Shown here: positions 7,519 to 17,409 of the stretch, piece after piece | Position numbering within the stretch: position 1 is the stretch's first letter | How the letters are laid out: each line of letters begins with the position of its first letter | NCBI GenBank assembly: GCA_946537885.1 | Contig: CAMNGC010000006.1 | Location: forward strand, 33,694-97,693 | Reading direction: 5' to 3' | Length of the DNA: 64,000 nucleotides | DNA from: an uncultured Clostridia bacterium | GTDB lineage: Bacteria; Bacillota; Clostridia; Saccharofermentanales; Saccharofermentanaceae | Translations under genes and position numbers: made by a program | Notes under the pieces: model-generated | The model's input: the letters and a program-made list of their open reading frames with translations, nothing else | What the model was told of the DNA's origin: nothing | The model's database searches: none

Positions 7519-10500
7519 ATGGCCGATAAGGATTATGGCGGATTTGTACATCTGCATCTACATACCGAATACAGTCTTCTTGACGGTGCCATAAGGATCA
7601 AGGATCTTGGGGATCGTCTTTTGGATATGGGGATGAAGGCATGTGCCATTACGGATCACGGATCCATGTTTGGCGCTGTTGAATTCTATAAAGCCATGAC
7701 TGCCAAGGGGATTCATCCTATTATAGGCTGCGAAGTTTATGTAGCTCCCGGAAGCCGCTTTGATAAGAATAATATGAGGACCGGGACCGGCGCGATCTCT
7801 GATAAGGCATATAATCATCTGATACTTCTGGCAGCTGATAATGAAGGCCTTAAGAACTTGAACCGACTTGTTTCAGCCGGTTACACAGAAGGTTTTTACA
7901 GGAAGCCCAGGATAGATAAAGAGCTTCTTGAGAAGTGGCATGATGGTTTGATCTGTCTGTCCGGATGCCTGGCAGGCAGCATAGCCACTTTGATCAGAGA
8001 GGGAAAACTGTCTGACGCTGAGAGGGAGGCCTTATGGTTCGATAAGGTTTTCGGAAGGGATAATTATTATCTGGAGATACAGAGTAATACTCTGCCTGAT
8101 CAGGGGATCGTAAATGCTGCGTTGGTAAAAATATCAAACAAGACGGGCATTCCTCTTGTGGCGACTAACGATTGTCATTATCTCAAGAAAGAAGACAGCT
8201 CTGTTCATGATGTTCTTCTTTGCATGCAGACAGGCGCAAGACTTGAAGATCCTGACCGTATGAGAATGATGACTGATGATTTTTATGTTAAATCAGAGAC
8301 GGAGATGAGAAGATTCTTCTCGGAGTTGCCGGAAGCCATCGATAATACTGTCAAGATCGCTCAAAGATGCCATGCAGAGTATGATTTCTCTACGATCCAT
8401 CTGCCGGAATATGAGATACCGGAAGGCTTTAATGACAATAAGGAATATCTGTCTCATTTGACATATGAGGGGCTTAAGAAAAGATTTGAGATAGTAGGTC
8501 GTTTTGCTGACGAAGAAGATTATCTTAAACGCGCCGAGTATGAGTTGGGTGTTATAAACAGTATGGGATATACAGACTATTATCTGATAGTCTGGGACTT
8601 TATTGCTTATGCCAAGAATAATAAGATCATGGTCGGTCCCGGCAGAGGATCCGGCGCCGGATCACTTGTTGCATATGCTATCGGTATAACGAATATCGAT
8701 CCCTTGAGGTATAATCTTGTTTTCGAGAGATTCCTTAACAGTGAACGTGTGTCGATGCCTGATTTTGACGTGGATTTCTGTTACGAGAGACGTCAGGAGG
8801 TTATCGATTATGTAACACGGAAATATGGAAAGGAGAGGGTTGCTCAGGTCATCACCTTCGGCACACTCGCGGCAAGGCAGTGTATAAGAGATGTGGCAAG
8901 GGTTTTGGATACGCCTCATATTCTGGTGGATAAGATCGCAAAGATGATACCGGAAAACATCGGTATCACTATAGCGGCCGCACTTGAGATGAACGCCGAA
9001 CTGAAGAATGAGTATGATTCTTCTCCTGAAGTAAAAAAGATAATTGATATCGCCATGAAGTTGGAGGGAATGCCAAGGCATTCTTCGACACATGCAGCGG
9101 GTGTTATTATTTCCGGTAAACCGATCACGGATATCGCGCCTCTTGCTGTTAATGATGATAATCCTGTTGTCCAGTTTGCAAAGGCTGATATTGAGAGTGT
9201 AGGTCTTCTTAAGTTTGACTTCCTGGGACTTCGAACATTGACAGTGCTTAGAGATACCGCTGACATGGTAAGAGAGAATCACGGGATCGATATTGATTTT
9301 GACAGGATCGGCTTTGATGATCAGGAGATATATGCCATGATCGGCCGGGGAGATACAGTCGGTGTCTTCCAGCTTGAGAGTCGAGGCATGACTTCATTTA
9401 TGAAAGAGCTGAAGCCGACATCGCTTGAAGACATCATTGCCGGTATTTCACTTTACAGGCCGGGGCCCATGGATCAGATCCCTAAATATGTAGAGTGTAA
9501 GAATAATCCGGCGAAGATCAGTTATGATCATCCGCTTCTTGAACCGATCTTAAATGTCACATATGGTTGCATGGTCTATCAGGAACAGGTCATGCAGATC
9601 GTTCGTGATCTTGCCGGCTTTTCTATGGGACAGTCGGATAATATCAGGCGTGCCATGAGCAAAAAGAAGAAATCTCTGATGGAGAAGTACCGTCAGCTCT
9701 TTATACATGGCGGAACTGATGAGAACGGTAAAACAGTAGAGGGCGCCATTGCCCACGGTGTGCCTGAGACCATAGCCGATAAGATATATAACGATGTAAG
9801 CAATTTTGCCGGTTATGCATTTAACAAGTCGCATGCTGCCGCTTATGCAGTTGTTGGTTATTACACAGCTTATTTGAGGCATTATTATCCGACAGAGTTT
9901 ATGGCCGCGATGATGAACTCGTTCAGATTCAATATCGGTCAGGCGGCTTGGTATATCAGTTGCTGTGAACAGATGGGAATAAAGGTGCTGCCTCCGGATA
10001 TCAACAGAAGCAAAGCGAAATTCACTTCGGAAGAGGGGGCTATTAGGATTGGTTTGTCTCTTATCAAGAATGTTGGTGAAGGTGCAGTTAACCAGTTGAT
10101 CGAGGAGCGCAACAGAGGAGGCAATTTCTCGTCCTTCGAGGACTTTCTGATCAGATGTTCGGAGAGTGATATCAAGAAGAATATGGTAGAGTCACTTATC
10201 TACTCTTCAGCTCTTGATAGTTTTGGGCTTAATCGTGCCAGCATGATCGCCACGACACAGACAGAGTTGGATAGACTTAATAATGCTGCATCCAGGAGAA
10301 TGGAAGGGCAGCTGAGCCTTTTCGATATGGGTGATGAGTCATCGTCTATGGCAGGGGCTGAGCGTAAAGTTAATATTGCCATGGTAGAAGACTATCCTGA
10401 GGATGTGAAGCTCGCCATGGAGAAGGATGTAGTCGGAATCTATATCTCCGGTAATCCAATGAGTGCTTACAGTAGTTGCATCAAAAGGACAGTAACCTTC

Positions 10501-11190
10501 GATATGCTTATGTTTAAGGAGGCTGTGGACGCCGGAAGAACGGACGAGGTTACAAGCGATGAGCCCGTTATTATGTGTGGTATGGTCCAAAACAGAAAGG
10601 TTAGATATACAAAGTCGAAGACGGCGATGTGTCTTCTGACTGTGGAGGATCTATATGGACAATATGAGGCTGTGCTATTCGGCGGTGCTTTCGATCACTA
10701 TAGTGCAATGTTACAGCCCAACAGACCCTATCTGCTGATGGGCAAGAAGCGCGTCCGTGGAGATGAGTCTTTCTCACTGGCAGTGGATCGTGTGTTCGAG
10801 ATGCCTTTGGACGAAGCAGGAATTGAGGCATTATTGGATCAGAAGGCGGTTAAGTATGCTCTTGCAATTGCTAATCGGTCTAATCGTAATAATTATGTGA
10901 CCAGAAATACTGAACCCTATCGTAAAGCCCCTGTTCGCGACAGGACGACTGTTGAAAATGTTAAAGCATCTTCTGTTAAGATCCTCTTTGGCGGGAACAG
11001 CAATAGCCGGGAATATAACAGACTCTTGAATTTCCTGGTATATTTCCATGGGGAGATGCCTGTGACGGTCGAGTTCAAGGCTGACGGAAGTTCGATAAGG
11101 TTGGACGAGGTTTGTAATGTCAGTTCGTCGGTCAAGGTCATTGAACTTCTTAAGAAGCTTTGCGGCAGTGATAATGTAATCCTGATGTAA
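7519..11190 (+). CDS. dnaE: DNA polymerase III alpha subunit, DnaE type
   Basis: The 1223-residue protein has the standard DnaE order: an N-terminal PHP domain (HLHTEYSLLDGA at about 12-23, ITDHGS further on), the catalytic palm with PDFDVDF near 414-420, fingers and a tandem helix-hairpin-helix region, then an OB-fold (about 1000-1100) and a short C-terminal tail. It lacks the exonuclease insert of PolC, so it is DnaE, the polymerase that in low-GC Gram-positives extends primers or acts beside PolC. Start ATG 7519 has AAGGAGAG seven bases upstream. It lies just downstream of uvrB. Confidence 0.96.
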   Translation: MADKDYGGFVHLHLHTEYSLLDGAIRIKDLGDRLLDMGMKACAITDHGSMFGAVEFYKAMTAKGIHPIIGCEVYVAPGSRFDKNNMRTGTGAISDKAYNHLILLAADNEGLKNLNRLVSAGYTEGFYRKPRIDKELLEKWHDGLICLSGCLAGSIATLIREGKLSDAEREALWFDKVFGRDNYYLEIQSNTLPDQGIVNAALVKISNKTGIPLVATNDCHYLKKEDSSVHDVLLCMQTGARLEDPDRMRMMTDDFYVKSETEMRRFFSELPEAIDNTVKIAQRCHAEYDFSTIHLPEYEIPEGFNDNKEYLSHLTYEGLKKRFEIVGRFADEEDYLKRAEYELGVINSMGYTDYYLIVWDFIAYAKNNKIMVGPGRGSGAGSLVAYAIGITNIDPLRYNLVFERFLNSERVSMPDFDVDFCYERRQEVIDYVTRKYGKERVAQVITFGTLAARQCIRDVARVLDTPHILVDKIAKMIPENIGITIAAALEMNAELKNEYDSSPEVKKIIDIAMKLEGMPRHSSTHAAGVIISGKPITDIAPLAVNDDNPVVQFAKADIESVGLLKFDFLGLRTLTVLRDTADMVRENHGIDIDFDRIGFDDQEIYAMIGRGDTVGVFQLESRGMTSFMKELKPTSLEDIIAGISLYRPGPMDQIPKYVECKNNPAKISYDHPLLEPILNVTYGCMVYQEQVMQIVRDLAGFSMGQSDNIRRAMSKKKKSLMEKYRQLFIHGGTDENGKTVEGAIAHGVPETIADKIYNDVSNFAGYAFNKSHAAAYAVVGYYTAYLRHYYPTEFMAAMMNSFRFNIGQAAWYISCCEQMGIKVLPPDINRSKAKFTSEEGAIRIGLSLIKNVGEGAVNQLIEERNRGGNFSSFEDFLIRCSESDIKKNMVESLIYSSALDSFGLNRASMIATTQTELDRLNNAASRRMEGQLSLFDMGDESSSMAGAERKVNIAMVEDYPEDVKLAMEKDVVGIYISGNPMSAYSSCIKRTVTFDMLMFKEAVDAGRTDEVTSDEPVIMCGMVQNRKVRYTKSKTAMCLLTVEDLYGQYEAVLFGGAFDHYSAMLQPNRPYLLMGKKRVRGDESFSLAVDRVFEMPLDEAGIEALLDQKAVKYALAIANRSNRNNYVTRNTEPYRKAPVRDRTTVENVKASSVKILFGGNSNSREYNRLLNFLVYFHGEMPVTVEFKADGSSIRLDEVCNVSSSVKVIELLKKLCGSDNVILM

Positions 11191-11312
11191 ATGTAAGATG
11201 GATTGCTGCAGTTGACAGGCAAAACATATGATCCCACAAGTTCGTGAAGAATACTATTTTGTGGTATTATCTTTGGGCACGTCTTTGTGCGGAACAGTAA
11301 CTGAGGGGAAAT

Positions 11313-13217
11313 ATGCCTTTATTAAGCGTTGACAATATCTCAATGAGCTATGGTGACCGCCGTCTGTTAGACGGGGTCTCATTCAGGATCAATGAAGGAG
11401 ATAAGATCGCCTTTATAGGTTGTAACGGCGCCGGTAAATCTACTCTGTTTAAGATTATCAAGGGTGTGGAAAAAGCTGATGAAGGACGTGTCATCAGACA
11501 TGGCAATACGTTAGTCGGATTCCTTTCCCAGAATATGGATGAGCAGGACTTAAGTGATAATACCTTAAAACCTCGTGCTTTGATCGAGGCTGAGGAACGT
11601 AAGGCCATGCTCGAGAATGATATAGCATTGGCATCTTCCGATGAGTCCGCATTAAAAGCCTTGATGGATGAGTATGCAAAGGTCACGGCAGAATATGAGG
11701 CTTTGGGTGGTTACGATTATGATCACAGGATCATGGATGCCTTGTCCGGCCTGGGACTTAGCGGAATAGACGGCAGGACGGATCTTTCGACTCTGTCCGG
11801 TGGTGAGAAGATGCGTGTTTGTCTTGCGCGACTGATAGTCGAGAGACCTGACATTCTTCTGCTGGATGAGCCTACTAACCATTTGGACATTGATGCAGTA
11901 GAGTGGCTGGAAGCTTTCCTGGCTTCCTACGGCGGCGCTGTCTTTGTTATTTCACACGACCGTTATTTCATAGACAGGATCGCCAATCGGGTAATCGAAC
12001 TTCAAGACGGCCGTATTCGAGAATATAAGGGTAATTATGAGGCTTATAAGTTTCAGAAAGAAGAATTCCTCAAGACTCAAGAAGCAGTGGTTGCCAATCT
12101 TGAGAAAGAACTTGAACATCAGTTGGATGTGAAGCAGACGATGCTTTCTCATCGTAATATCAGCGGCTACCATCAGCGTGAGAAGATGGTAGACAAGCTG
12201 ACGGAGATCCTTGAACGGGAGAAGAGCCTGCTGCCTGGTAACCGTAACAGTATGAGCTTTACACCGGTTCCTGCCGACAGGAGCGGTGCTGAAGACAAGA
12301 TATTGCTTAAGGTCAAAGACGTGTCCAAGAATTTTGATGACGGGCCGTTTATTTTCGAGAAAATAAGCTTTGAACTGAAAGCTAATATGAAGCTGTTCCT
12401 GTGCGGCCCTAACGGTTGCGGCAAGACAACGCTTCTTACCATGCTTCTTGGGCGACAGGGAGGATTTGACGGAACTGTCTTTATCAGCTCTACAGCGACT
12501 GTGGGATATATGTCGCAGTTTGTTCCGTTCGATGATGAAGAACTAAGCTGTTTTGATGAGTTGATCGCGAGGTCGGATCTTACTAATACGGCGGCCAGGT
12601 CCATGCTGGCAAGGTTCGGATTCAGAGGTGAAGACGTGTTTAAGCAGATATCCGTTCTGTCGGGGGGCGAGAGGTCGAGACTTTATCTTTGCTGTCTTCT
12701 GCAGGAGAATCCGGATATATTATTTCTGGATGAGCCGACGAATCACCTGGATATTGAATCTCGTGAGATACTTGAGGATGCGCTTAAGGAGTATAACGGT
12801 GCCATTGTTTGTGTAAGTCATGACCGTTTCTTTATCGAAAAGTGTGCTGACAAGATCTTAGGATTCGCGGATAATACGGCGCAACTCTACGACCGTTACG
12901 AATATTACAGAAGGGCGGTGAATAATCGTCAGTCACCGCCTGCTCAAGAGACACTTAAAGCTGAGACTGATAAGACATCACGTGAGACTGAAGCTAAGAT
13001 CCAATCTCGTAATAAAGCCTCCGAGAGGCGCCAGTCGGCTCAGAAGCGCGAGCGTAAGGTCTTCTTGGAGAAGGAGATAGAGAGACTTGAAAATGAGCAG
13101 AAGGAACTCGAGGCGAGCTTTACTTCAGGCGCAGGCGCAGCAGAATACGAGAAATATGCTGCCAATTCCGCTAAGATCGAGAAAATGTACGAAGAGTACA
13201 TGACACTGGATGAATAA
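11313..13217 (+). CDS. ABC-F family ATPase (Uup/YdiF-like)
   Basis: A soluble protein of 634 residues with two ABC domains and no membrane segment. First Walker A GCNGAGKST (about 36-44) with LSGGEKMRV, second GPNGCGKTT (about 364-372) with LSGGERSRL; both Walker B motifs end in LLDEPTNHLD or LFLDEPTNHLD, typical of ABC-F. Between the domains is the charged linker (P-site tRNA-interaction motif) around 250-320, and the C-terminus is a charged coiled coil (about 560-630) as in Uup. ABC-F proteins act on ribosomes, as translation factors or antibiotic-protection factors. I cannot tell which; nothing nearby suggests resistance. Confidence 0.9.
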   Translation: MPLLSVDNISMSYGDRRLLDGVSFRINEGDKIAFIGCNGAGKSTLFKIIKGVEKADEGRVIRHGNTLVGFLSQNMDEQDLSDNTLKPRALIEAEERKAMLENDIALASSDESALKALMDEYAKVTAEYEALGGYDYDHRIMDALSGLGLSGIDGRTDLSTLSGGEKMRVCLARLIVERPDILLLDEPTNHLDIDAVEWLEAFLASYGGAVFVISHDRYFIDRIANRVIELQDGRIREYKGNYEAYKFQKEEFLKTQEAVVANLEKELEHQLDVKQTMLSHRNISGYHQREKMVDKLTEILEREKSLLPGNRNSMSFTPVPADRSGAEDKILLKVKDVSKNFDDGPFIFEKISFELKANMKLFLCGPNGCGKTTLLTMLLGRQGGFDGTVFISSTATVGYMSQFVPFDDEELSCFDELIARSDLTNTAARSMLARFGFRGEDVFKQISVLSGGERSRLYLCCLLQENPDILFLDEPTNHLDIESREILEDALKEYNGAIVCVSHDRFFIEKCADKILGFADNTAQLYDRYEYYRRAVNNRQSPPAQETLKAETDKTSRETEAKIQSRNKASERRQSAQKRERKVFLEKEIERLENEQKELEASFTSGAGAAEYEKYAANSAKIEKMYEEYMTLDE

Positions 13218-13389
13218 TATTTTCCGGAGCCTGTAAGCGTTGGAGAAGAAGGCTTTCTATAATGTAAACAAAGAGACTGAGTAAAGCTGATAATTGCAGG
13301 ATTCATTAAGGAAATCTTTCTATTCCGGTTTGAGCGGAAGGGTCTGTCATAGTAAAATGACCATATAAAATAAAAGGCAGGGTTGTCCT

Positions 13390-14670
13390 ATGGCTATGAC
13401 GATGACACAAAAAATCCTTGCAGCCCATGCGGGGCTGCCGAGTGTAAAAGCCGGTGATCTTATCGAGGCAGGACTTGACAAGGTGCTTGGCAACGACGTT
13501 ACAACACCGCCTGCGATCAAAGTTTTCGAGAAGATGGGAGTTGATCAGGTCTACGACAAGGATCGAATCTGTTTGGTACCGGATCATTTCACTCCCAATA
13601 AAGATATAAAGTCTGCGGAGCTCTCCAAATGCGTCAGGTGTTTTGCAGCAGAGCAAAAACTCAGCCACTATTATGAACTGGGCGAAAAGGGCATGGGCAT
13701 TGAGCATGTTATCTTGCCTGATAACGGAATCGTCTTTCCGGGGGATGTCGTGATAGGAGCAGATTCCCACACATGTACTTATGGTGCATTGGGAGCTTTC
13801 TCTACGGGTGTCGGCTCAACTGATCTGGCCTGTGCCATGGCAAGCGGGCAGACATGGTTCAAGGTTCCTGAGGCTATTCGGGTCAATCTGACGGGCAAGC
13901 CGGGAAGATATGTCACCGGTAAAGATATTATCCTGCATCTGATCGGCATGATCGGTGTTGACGGAGCTCTTTATAAGTCTCTGGAGTTCTGTGGGGACGG
14001 CATAAAGTATCTCTCAATGGATCAGAGGCTTACGATCTGTAATATGGCTATAGAATGCGGCGGTAAGAACGGGATCTTCCCTGTAGACGACATTACGATC
14101 GATTATATAAAGGGGACGAATCCCGAGAGATTTTCCGAGTCGGACTATAAGATCTACGAGGCTGATGATGATGCAGAATACATAAGGACCATTGATATCG
14201 ACCTGTCGGAGGTTCCTCTGACCCTTGCTCTCCCTCATCTTCCATCCAACACGAGAAGGGCGGAGGATGTTAAAGATATGCTGATCGATCAGGTCGTTAT
14301 CGGATCATGCACCAACGGAAGGTGGGAAGATATGGTCATGGCTGCCGACATCTTCAAGGGACATCATGTTCGAAAAGGGGTCCGTTGCATTGTGATCCCC
14401 GGATCAATGAAGGTTTATAGAAAGTGCCTGGATGAAGGGCTGCTTGCTATTTTTGACGATGCAGGCTGCATTATTTCCACTCCTACCTGCGGTCCCTGCC
14501 TTGGAGGTCATATGGGTATCCTGGCGGCAGGTGAGAGATGTGTCTCCACGACCAACAGGAATTTTGTCGGAAGAATGGGACATGTTGATTCAGAGGTAAT
14601 ACTTTCAGGGGTTCCCGTAGCCTGCGCATCGGCTATTATGGGACGCGTGGCAGTCCCTGAAGAGATCTGA
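13390..14670 (+). CDS. leuC: 3-isopropylmalate dehydratase large subunit
   Basis: LeuC with LeuD isomerises 2-isopropylmalate to 3-isopropylmalate in leucine synthesis. The 426-residue length and sequence match the shorter bacterial/archaeal-type (HacA-like) subunit. The three cysteines that bind the [4Fe-4S] cluster are visible in GSCTNGR and in [10 protein letters not shown], and the aconitase signature [16 protein letters not shown] is present. Start ATG 13390 follows an AGGG site. It opens the leuCDB operon; leuA is not in the window. The 172-base upstream gap shows no T-box or clear leader peptide. Confidence 0.96.
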   Translation: MAMTMTQKILAAHAGLPSVKAGDLIEAGLDKVLGNDVTTPPAIKVFEKMGVDQVYDKDRICLVPDHFTPNKDIKSAELSKCVRCFAAEQKLSHYYELGEKGMGIEHVILPDNGIVFPGDVVIGADSHTCTYGALGAFSTGVGSTDLACAMASGQTWFKVPEAIRVNLTGKPGRYVTGKDIILHLIGMIGVDGALYKSLEFCGDGIKYLSMDQRLTICNMAIECGGKNGIFPVDDITIDYIKGTNPERFSESDYKIYEADDDAEYIRTIDIDLSEVPLTLALPHLPSNTRRAEDVKDMLIDQVVIGSCTNGRWEDMVMAADIFKGHHVRKGVRCIVIPGSMKVYRKCLDEGLLAIFDDAGCIISTPTCGPCLGGHMGILAAGERCVSTTNRNFVGRMGHVDSEVILSGVPVACASAIMGRVAVPEEI

Positions 14671-14684
14671 CGGAGGTTTTTGAT

Positions 14685-15185
14685 ATGAAAGTTCAAGGCA
14701 AGGTTTTTAAGTACGGAAATAATGTCGATACTGATGTGATCATACCCGCCAGATATCTTAATTCAGCAGATCCTGAGCATCTTAAGCAACACTGTATGGA
14801 AGATATCGATCCTGCTTTTGCAGGAAATGTAAAGACGGGAGATATTATGGTCGCCGATAAGAATTTCGGTTGCGGCTCTTCCCGTGAACATGCACCTATA
14901 GCAATAAAAGCAAGTGGGATATCGCTTGTCATCGCCGCAGATTTTGCCAGGATCTTTTATCGTAACGCGATCAATATCGGTCTGCCGATAATGGAATGTC
15001 CGGAGGCTTCTGCCGCCATCAGATCTGGTGATCAGGTAGAGGCTGATTTTGACAGCGGAATAATCAGGAACCTGACTACAAACGAAGAATTCAAGGCCAA
15101 GCCTTTCCCGGAATTCATTAAGAGGATCATTGATGAGGGCGGACTTGTTAATTATACCAAGAGCAAATTGAAAGGCGGTATCTGA
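14685..15185 (+). CDS. leuD: 3-isopropylmalate dehydratase small subunit
   Basis: The 166-residue swivel-domain partner of LeuC. It has the family pattern [12 protein letters not shown] near the N-terminus and the substrate-binding loop [12 protein letters not shown] around residues 58-70. It starts 14 bases after leuC with a GGAGG-type ribosome binding site and ends one base before leuB, so the three are cotranscribed. Confidence 0.96.
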   Translation: MKVQGKVFKYGNNVDTDVIIPARYLNSADPEHLKQHCMEDIDPAFAGNVKTGDIMVADKNFGCGSSREHAPIAIKASGISLVIAADFARIFYRNAINIGLPIMECPEASAAIRSGDQVEADFDSGIIRNLTTNEEFKAKPFPEFIKRIIDEGGLVNYTKSKLKGGI

Positions 15186-15186
15186 T

Positions 15187-16299
15187 ATGTCTTTAAGATA
15201 TAAGATCGCATATAAGATCGCAGTTATCGGAGGCGACGGTATAGGACCTGAGGTAACCTCTGCGGCAGTTGATGTTATGAAAGCTGCTGCTGATAAGTGT
15301 GGGTTTGAGCTTGAGTTTAAGTACCTGAAAGCCGGCGGCTGTTCCATAGATGAATTTGGTATTCCGCTTACTGAAGAGACACTGGAGGAGTGCCGTAATT
15401 CGGACGCAGTGTTGCTTGGTGCCGTCGGAGGCTATAAGTGGGATTCTGTTCCTGCCGACAAACGACCGGAGAGGGCGTTATTGGGACTTCGCGCAGGATT
15501 GGGCCTATATTCTAATCTGAGACCGGCGATCCTTTTCGATGAGCTGGCTGATGCATCCCCTATCAAAAACGCGAAAAACATTGATCTGTTGATTGTTCGT
15601 GAACTGACCGGAGGAATCTATTTCGGTGATCACGGAAGATATGAGTCGGACGAATGTTTATCCGACGGTTCTGAAAAGGGGATCGTGGCTTATGACACTG
15701 AGGCCTATTCAGAAGCTGAGATCAGCAGGATACTTCGTGAAGGCTTCAGATTTGCCATGGGAAGAAGACATAAACTTACGGTGGTCGATAAGGCGAATGT
15801 TCTGGAATCAAGTCGGCTGTGGCGTGAGATCGCGGCAAAGATCGCCCCGGAATTCCCCGAGGTAACAGTGGACTATCTTTATGTTGATAACTGCTCAATG
15901 CAGCTGATCAACAGACCTTCTGATTTTGATGTAATCGTAACATCCAATATGTTCGGCGATATCTTATCGGATGAAGCAGGTATGATCACCGGTTCCATAG
16001 GAATGTTGCCGTCTGCGTCTCTCGGTGCTCCCGGTAAGCCCGGCATGTATGAGCCTGTTCACGGCTCTGCGCCTGATATTGCCGGAAGCGGCAAAGCGAA
16101 TCCCATGGCTGCCATCTTATCCGCCGCCATGCTCTTTCGCTGGTCACTTGATCAGGCCGAGGCAGCTGATATGATCGAAAATGCCGTCCGTCAGGTCCTG
16201 AAGGCCGGTTACAGGACACCGGATATCATCTCTTCCGGCGAAGGGATCATAGAAGCAGACACAGATATGATCAGGGAAAATGTAATAAAATTACTTTGA
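15187..16299 (+). CDS. leuB: 3-isopropylmalate dehydrogenase
   Basis: LeuB oxidises and decarboxylates 3-isopropylmalate with NAD+. The 370 residues include the N-terminal IAVIGGDGIGPEV, RELTGGIYFGD, the metal-binding DILSDEAGM and the C-terminal nucleotide region HGSAPDIAGSG. The N-terminus is unusual: an exact 12-bp tandem duplication (15198-15221) gives YKIAYKIA just before the first beta strand, a recent slippage event or a start-site extension. It follows leuD by one base. Confidence 0.96.
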   Translation: MSLRYKIAYKIAVIGGDGIGPEVTSAAVDVMKAAADKCGFELEFKYLKAGGCSIDEFGIPLTEETLEECRNSDAVLLGAVGGYKWDSVPADKRPERALLGLRAGLGLYSNLRPAILFDELADASPIKNAKNIDLLIVRELTGGIYFGDHGRYESDECLSDGSEKGIVAYDTEAYSEAEISRILREGFRFAMGRRHKLTVVDKANVLESSRLWREIAAKIAPEFPEVTVDYLYVDNCSMQLINRPSDFDVIVTSNMFGDILSDEAGMITGSIGMLPSASLGAPGKPGMYEPVHGSAPDIAGSGKANPMAAILSAAMLFRWSLDQAEAADMIENAVRQVLKAGYRTPDIISSGEGIIEADTDMIRENVIKLL

Positions 16300-16353
16300 T
16301 TACTCTCTGTTATCTTTGACGAATAGCTGGTAAAATCTAACCGTGAGGTGGTT

Positions 16354-17397
16354 ATGACAGTTATTTGGCGGAAAATGGCGGCGCTGGTTGCGGCAGTGCT
16401 TTTATTGACCCTTTGCGGATGTTCCCGTAACCAAAGGGAAGAACACCATACTATTGTAGCGCCTGAATTTGTTCCTTTGACCACTATCAGGGAAGATCAG
16501 CCGAACATATATCTTATAGTAAAGAATCTCGACAGCAATTACTGGCAGGTAATAATTGATGCAGTGCGCGATACGGGATACGATCTGAATTGTAATGTTT
16601 TCTATAGCGGCACATACTCAGAGGTGGACTGGACAGAGCAATCCAAGCTCCTTGATGAGGCCAGAGACAGCGGGGCGGATGCCGTTATCATTTCTCCGGA
16701 TGATTCTGTGAATCTGGCCGGCAAGATCAGTGAGATCTATAGATGCGGTATCCCGGTCATACTTGTGGATACCATTGCAAATACGGAGGATTTCAGTATC
16801 TGCTATATGACGGACAACTATATGGCCGGACAGCAGGCAGCAGATGAGATGATCAGAAGCCTTTTCGAGAACGGATACGGAGATGCTGATAAAGTGCTGA
16901 TAGGCATCCAGGTAGGTTCAACCTCTTCTCAGACTATCAATGAGAGACTGGCGGGTTTCTATCAGGCCTGGTACGACAGTGCTCCCGATAGCTGGGAGAT
17001 ATGTAATGAGATCCTTTGTAATGACGGCGAGATCGGTATCGCGGAGGATTGCGCAGAAGAGCTCTTTGATAAGTACGATCTGACCGGTGTTTTCGCGCCT
17101 AATAACGGGTCGACGGTGGGTTTTGCCCGCGTTATCGAAGAACGGGAACTACACGATATGGTGCTGGTCGGATTTGATTATTCAGATGAAGTCAGACAGC
17201 TTGTGGAGTCAGATGAGTATATTGCATCGACCTTGCTCCAGCGTCAATATGATATGGGATCCCTGGCTCTTGAAAGTGCTTTGGAATTCATTGACGGAGA
17301 AGAGACTGAATTAAAGTTCGTGGACACGGGAGTGATCGTTGTTAACTCGAGCGATCTGAATTCACCGGAGGTGTGCGATGCTATCGCCAGGAATTGA
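16354..17397 (+). CDS. Sugar-type periplasmic-binding lipoprotein
   Basis: I choose ATG 16354 over the track's GTG 16348 because GAGGTGG just upstream would be the ribosome binding site. The product (about 347 residues) starts with a lipoprotein signal ending LTLCGC, then a type-I periplasmic-binding fold of the ribose/galactose group: NIYLIVKNLDSNYWQ, DAVIISPDDSVNL, IPVILVDT, and VFAPNNGSTVGFARV in the second lobe. It is anchored outside the membrane. No ABC transporter genes are beside it; instead a GGDEF membrane protein starts 12 bases later, so it more likely feeds a signal than a permease. That role is inference. Confidence 0.85.
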   Translation: MTVIWRKMAALVAAVLLLTLCGCSRNQREEHHTIVAPEFVPLTTIREDQPNIYLIVKNLDSNYWQVIIDAVRDTGYDLNCNVFYSGTYSEVDWTEQSKLLDEARDSGADAVIISPDDSVNLAGKISEIYRCGIPVILVDTIANTEDFSICYMTDNYMAGQQAADEMIRSLFENGYGDADKVLIGIQVGSTSSQTINERLAGFYQAWYDSAPDSWEICNEILCNDGEIGIAEDCAEELFDKYDLTGVFAPNNGSTVGFARVIEERELHDMVLVGFDYSDEVRQLVESDEYIASTLLQRQYDMGSLALESALEFIDGEETELKFVDTGVIVVNSSDLNSPEVCDAIARN

Positions 17398-17409
17398 TGA
17401 GGGCTGCCA

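Noticed and set aside
8662-9282. 206-aa minus-strand ORF inside dnaE
   Set aside because: Antisense shadow of a clearly conserved part of dnaE.
13218-13389. T-box or leucine leader peptide before leuC
   Set aside because: No T-box sequence, no Leu-codon run and no convincing terminator/antiterminator pair were visible.
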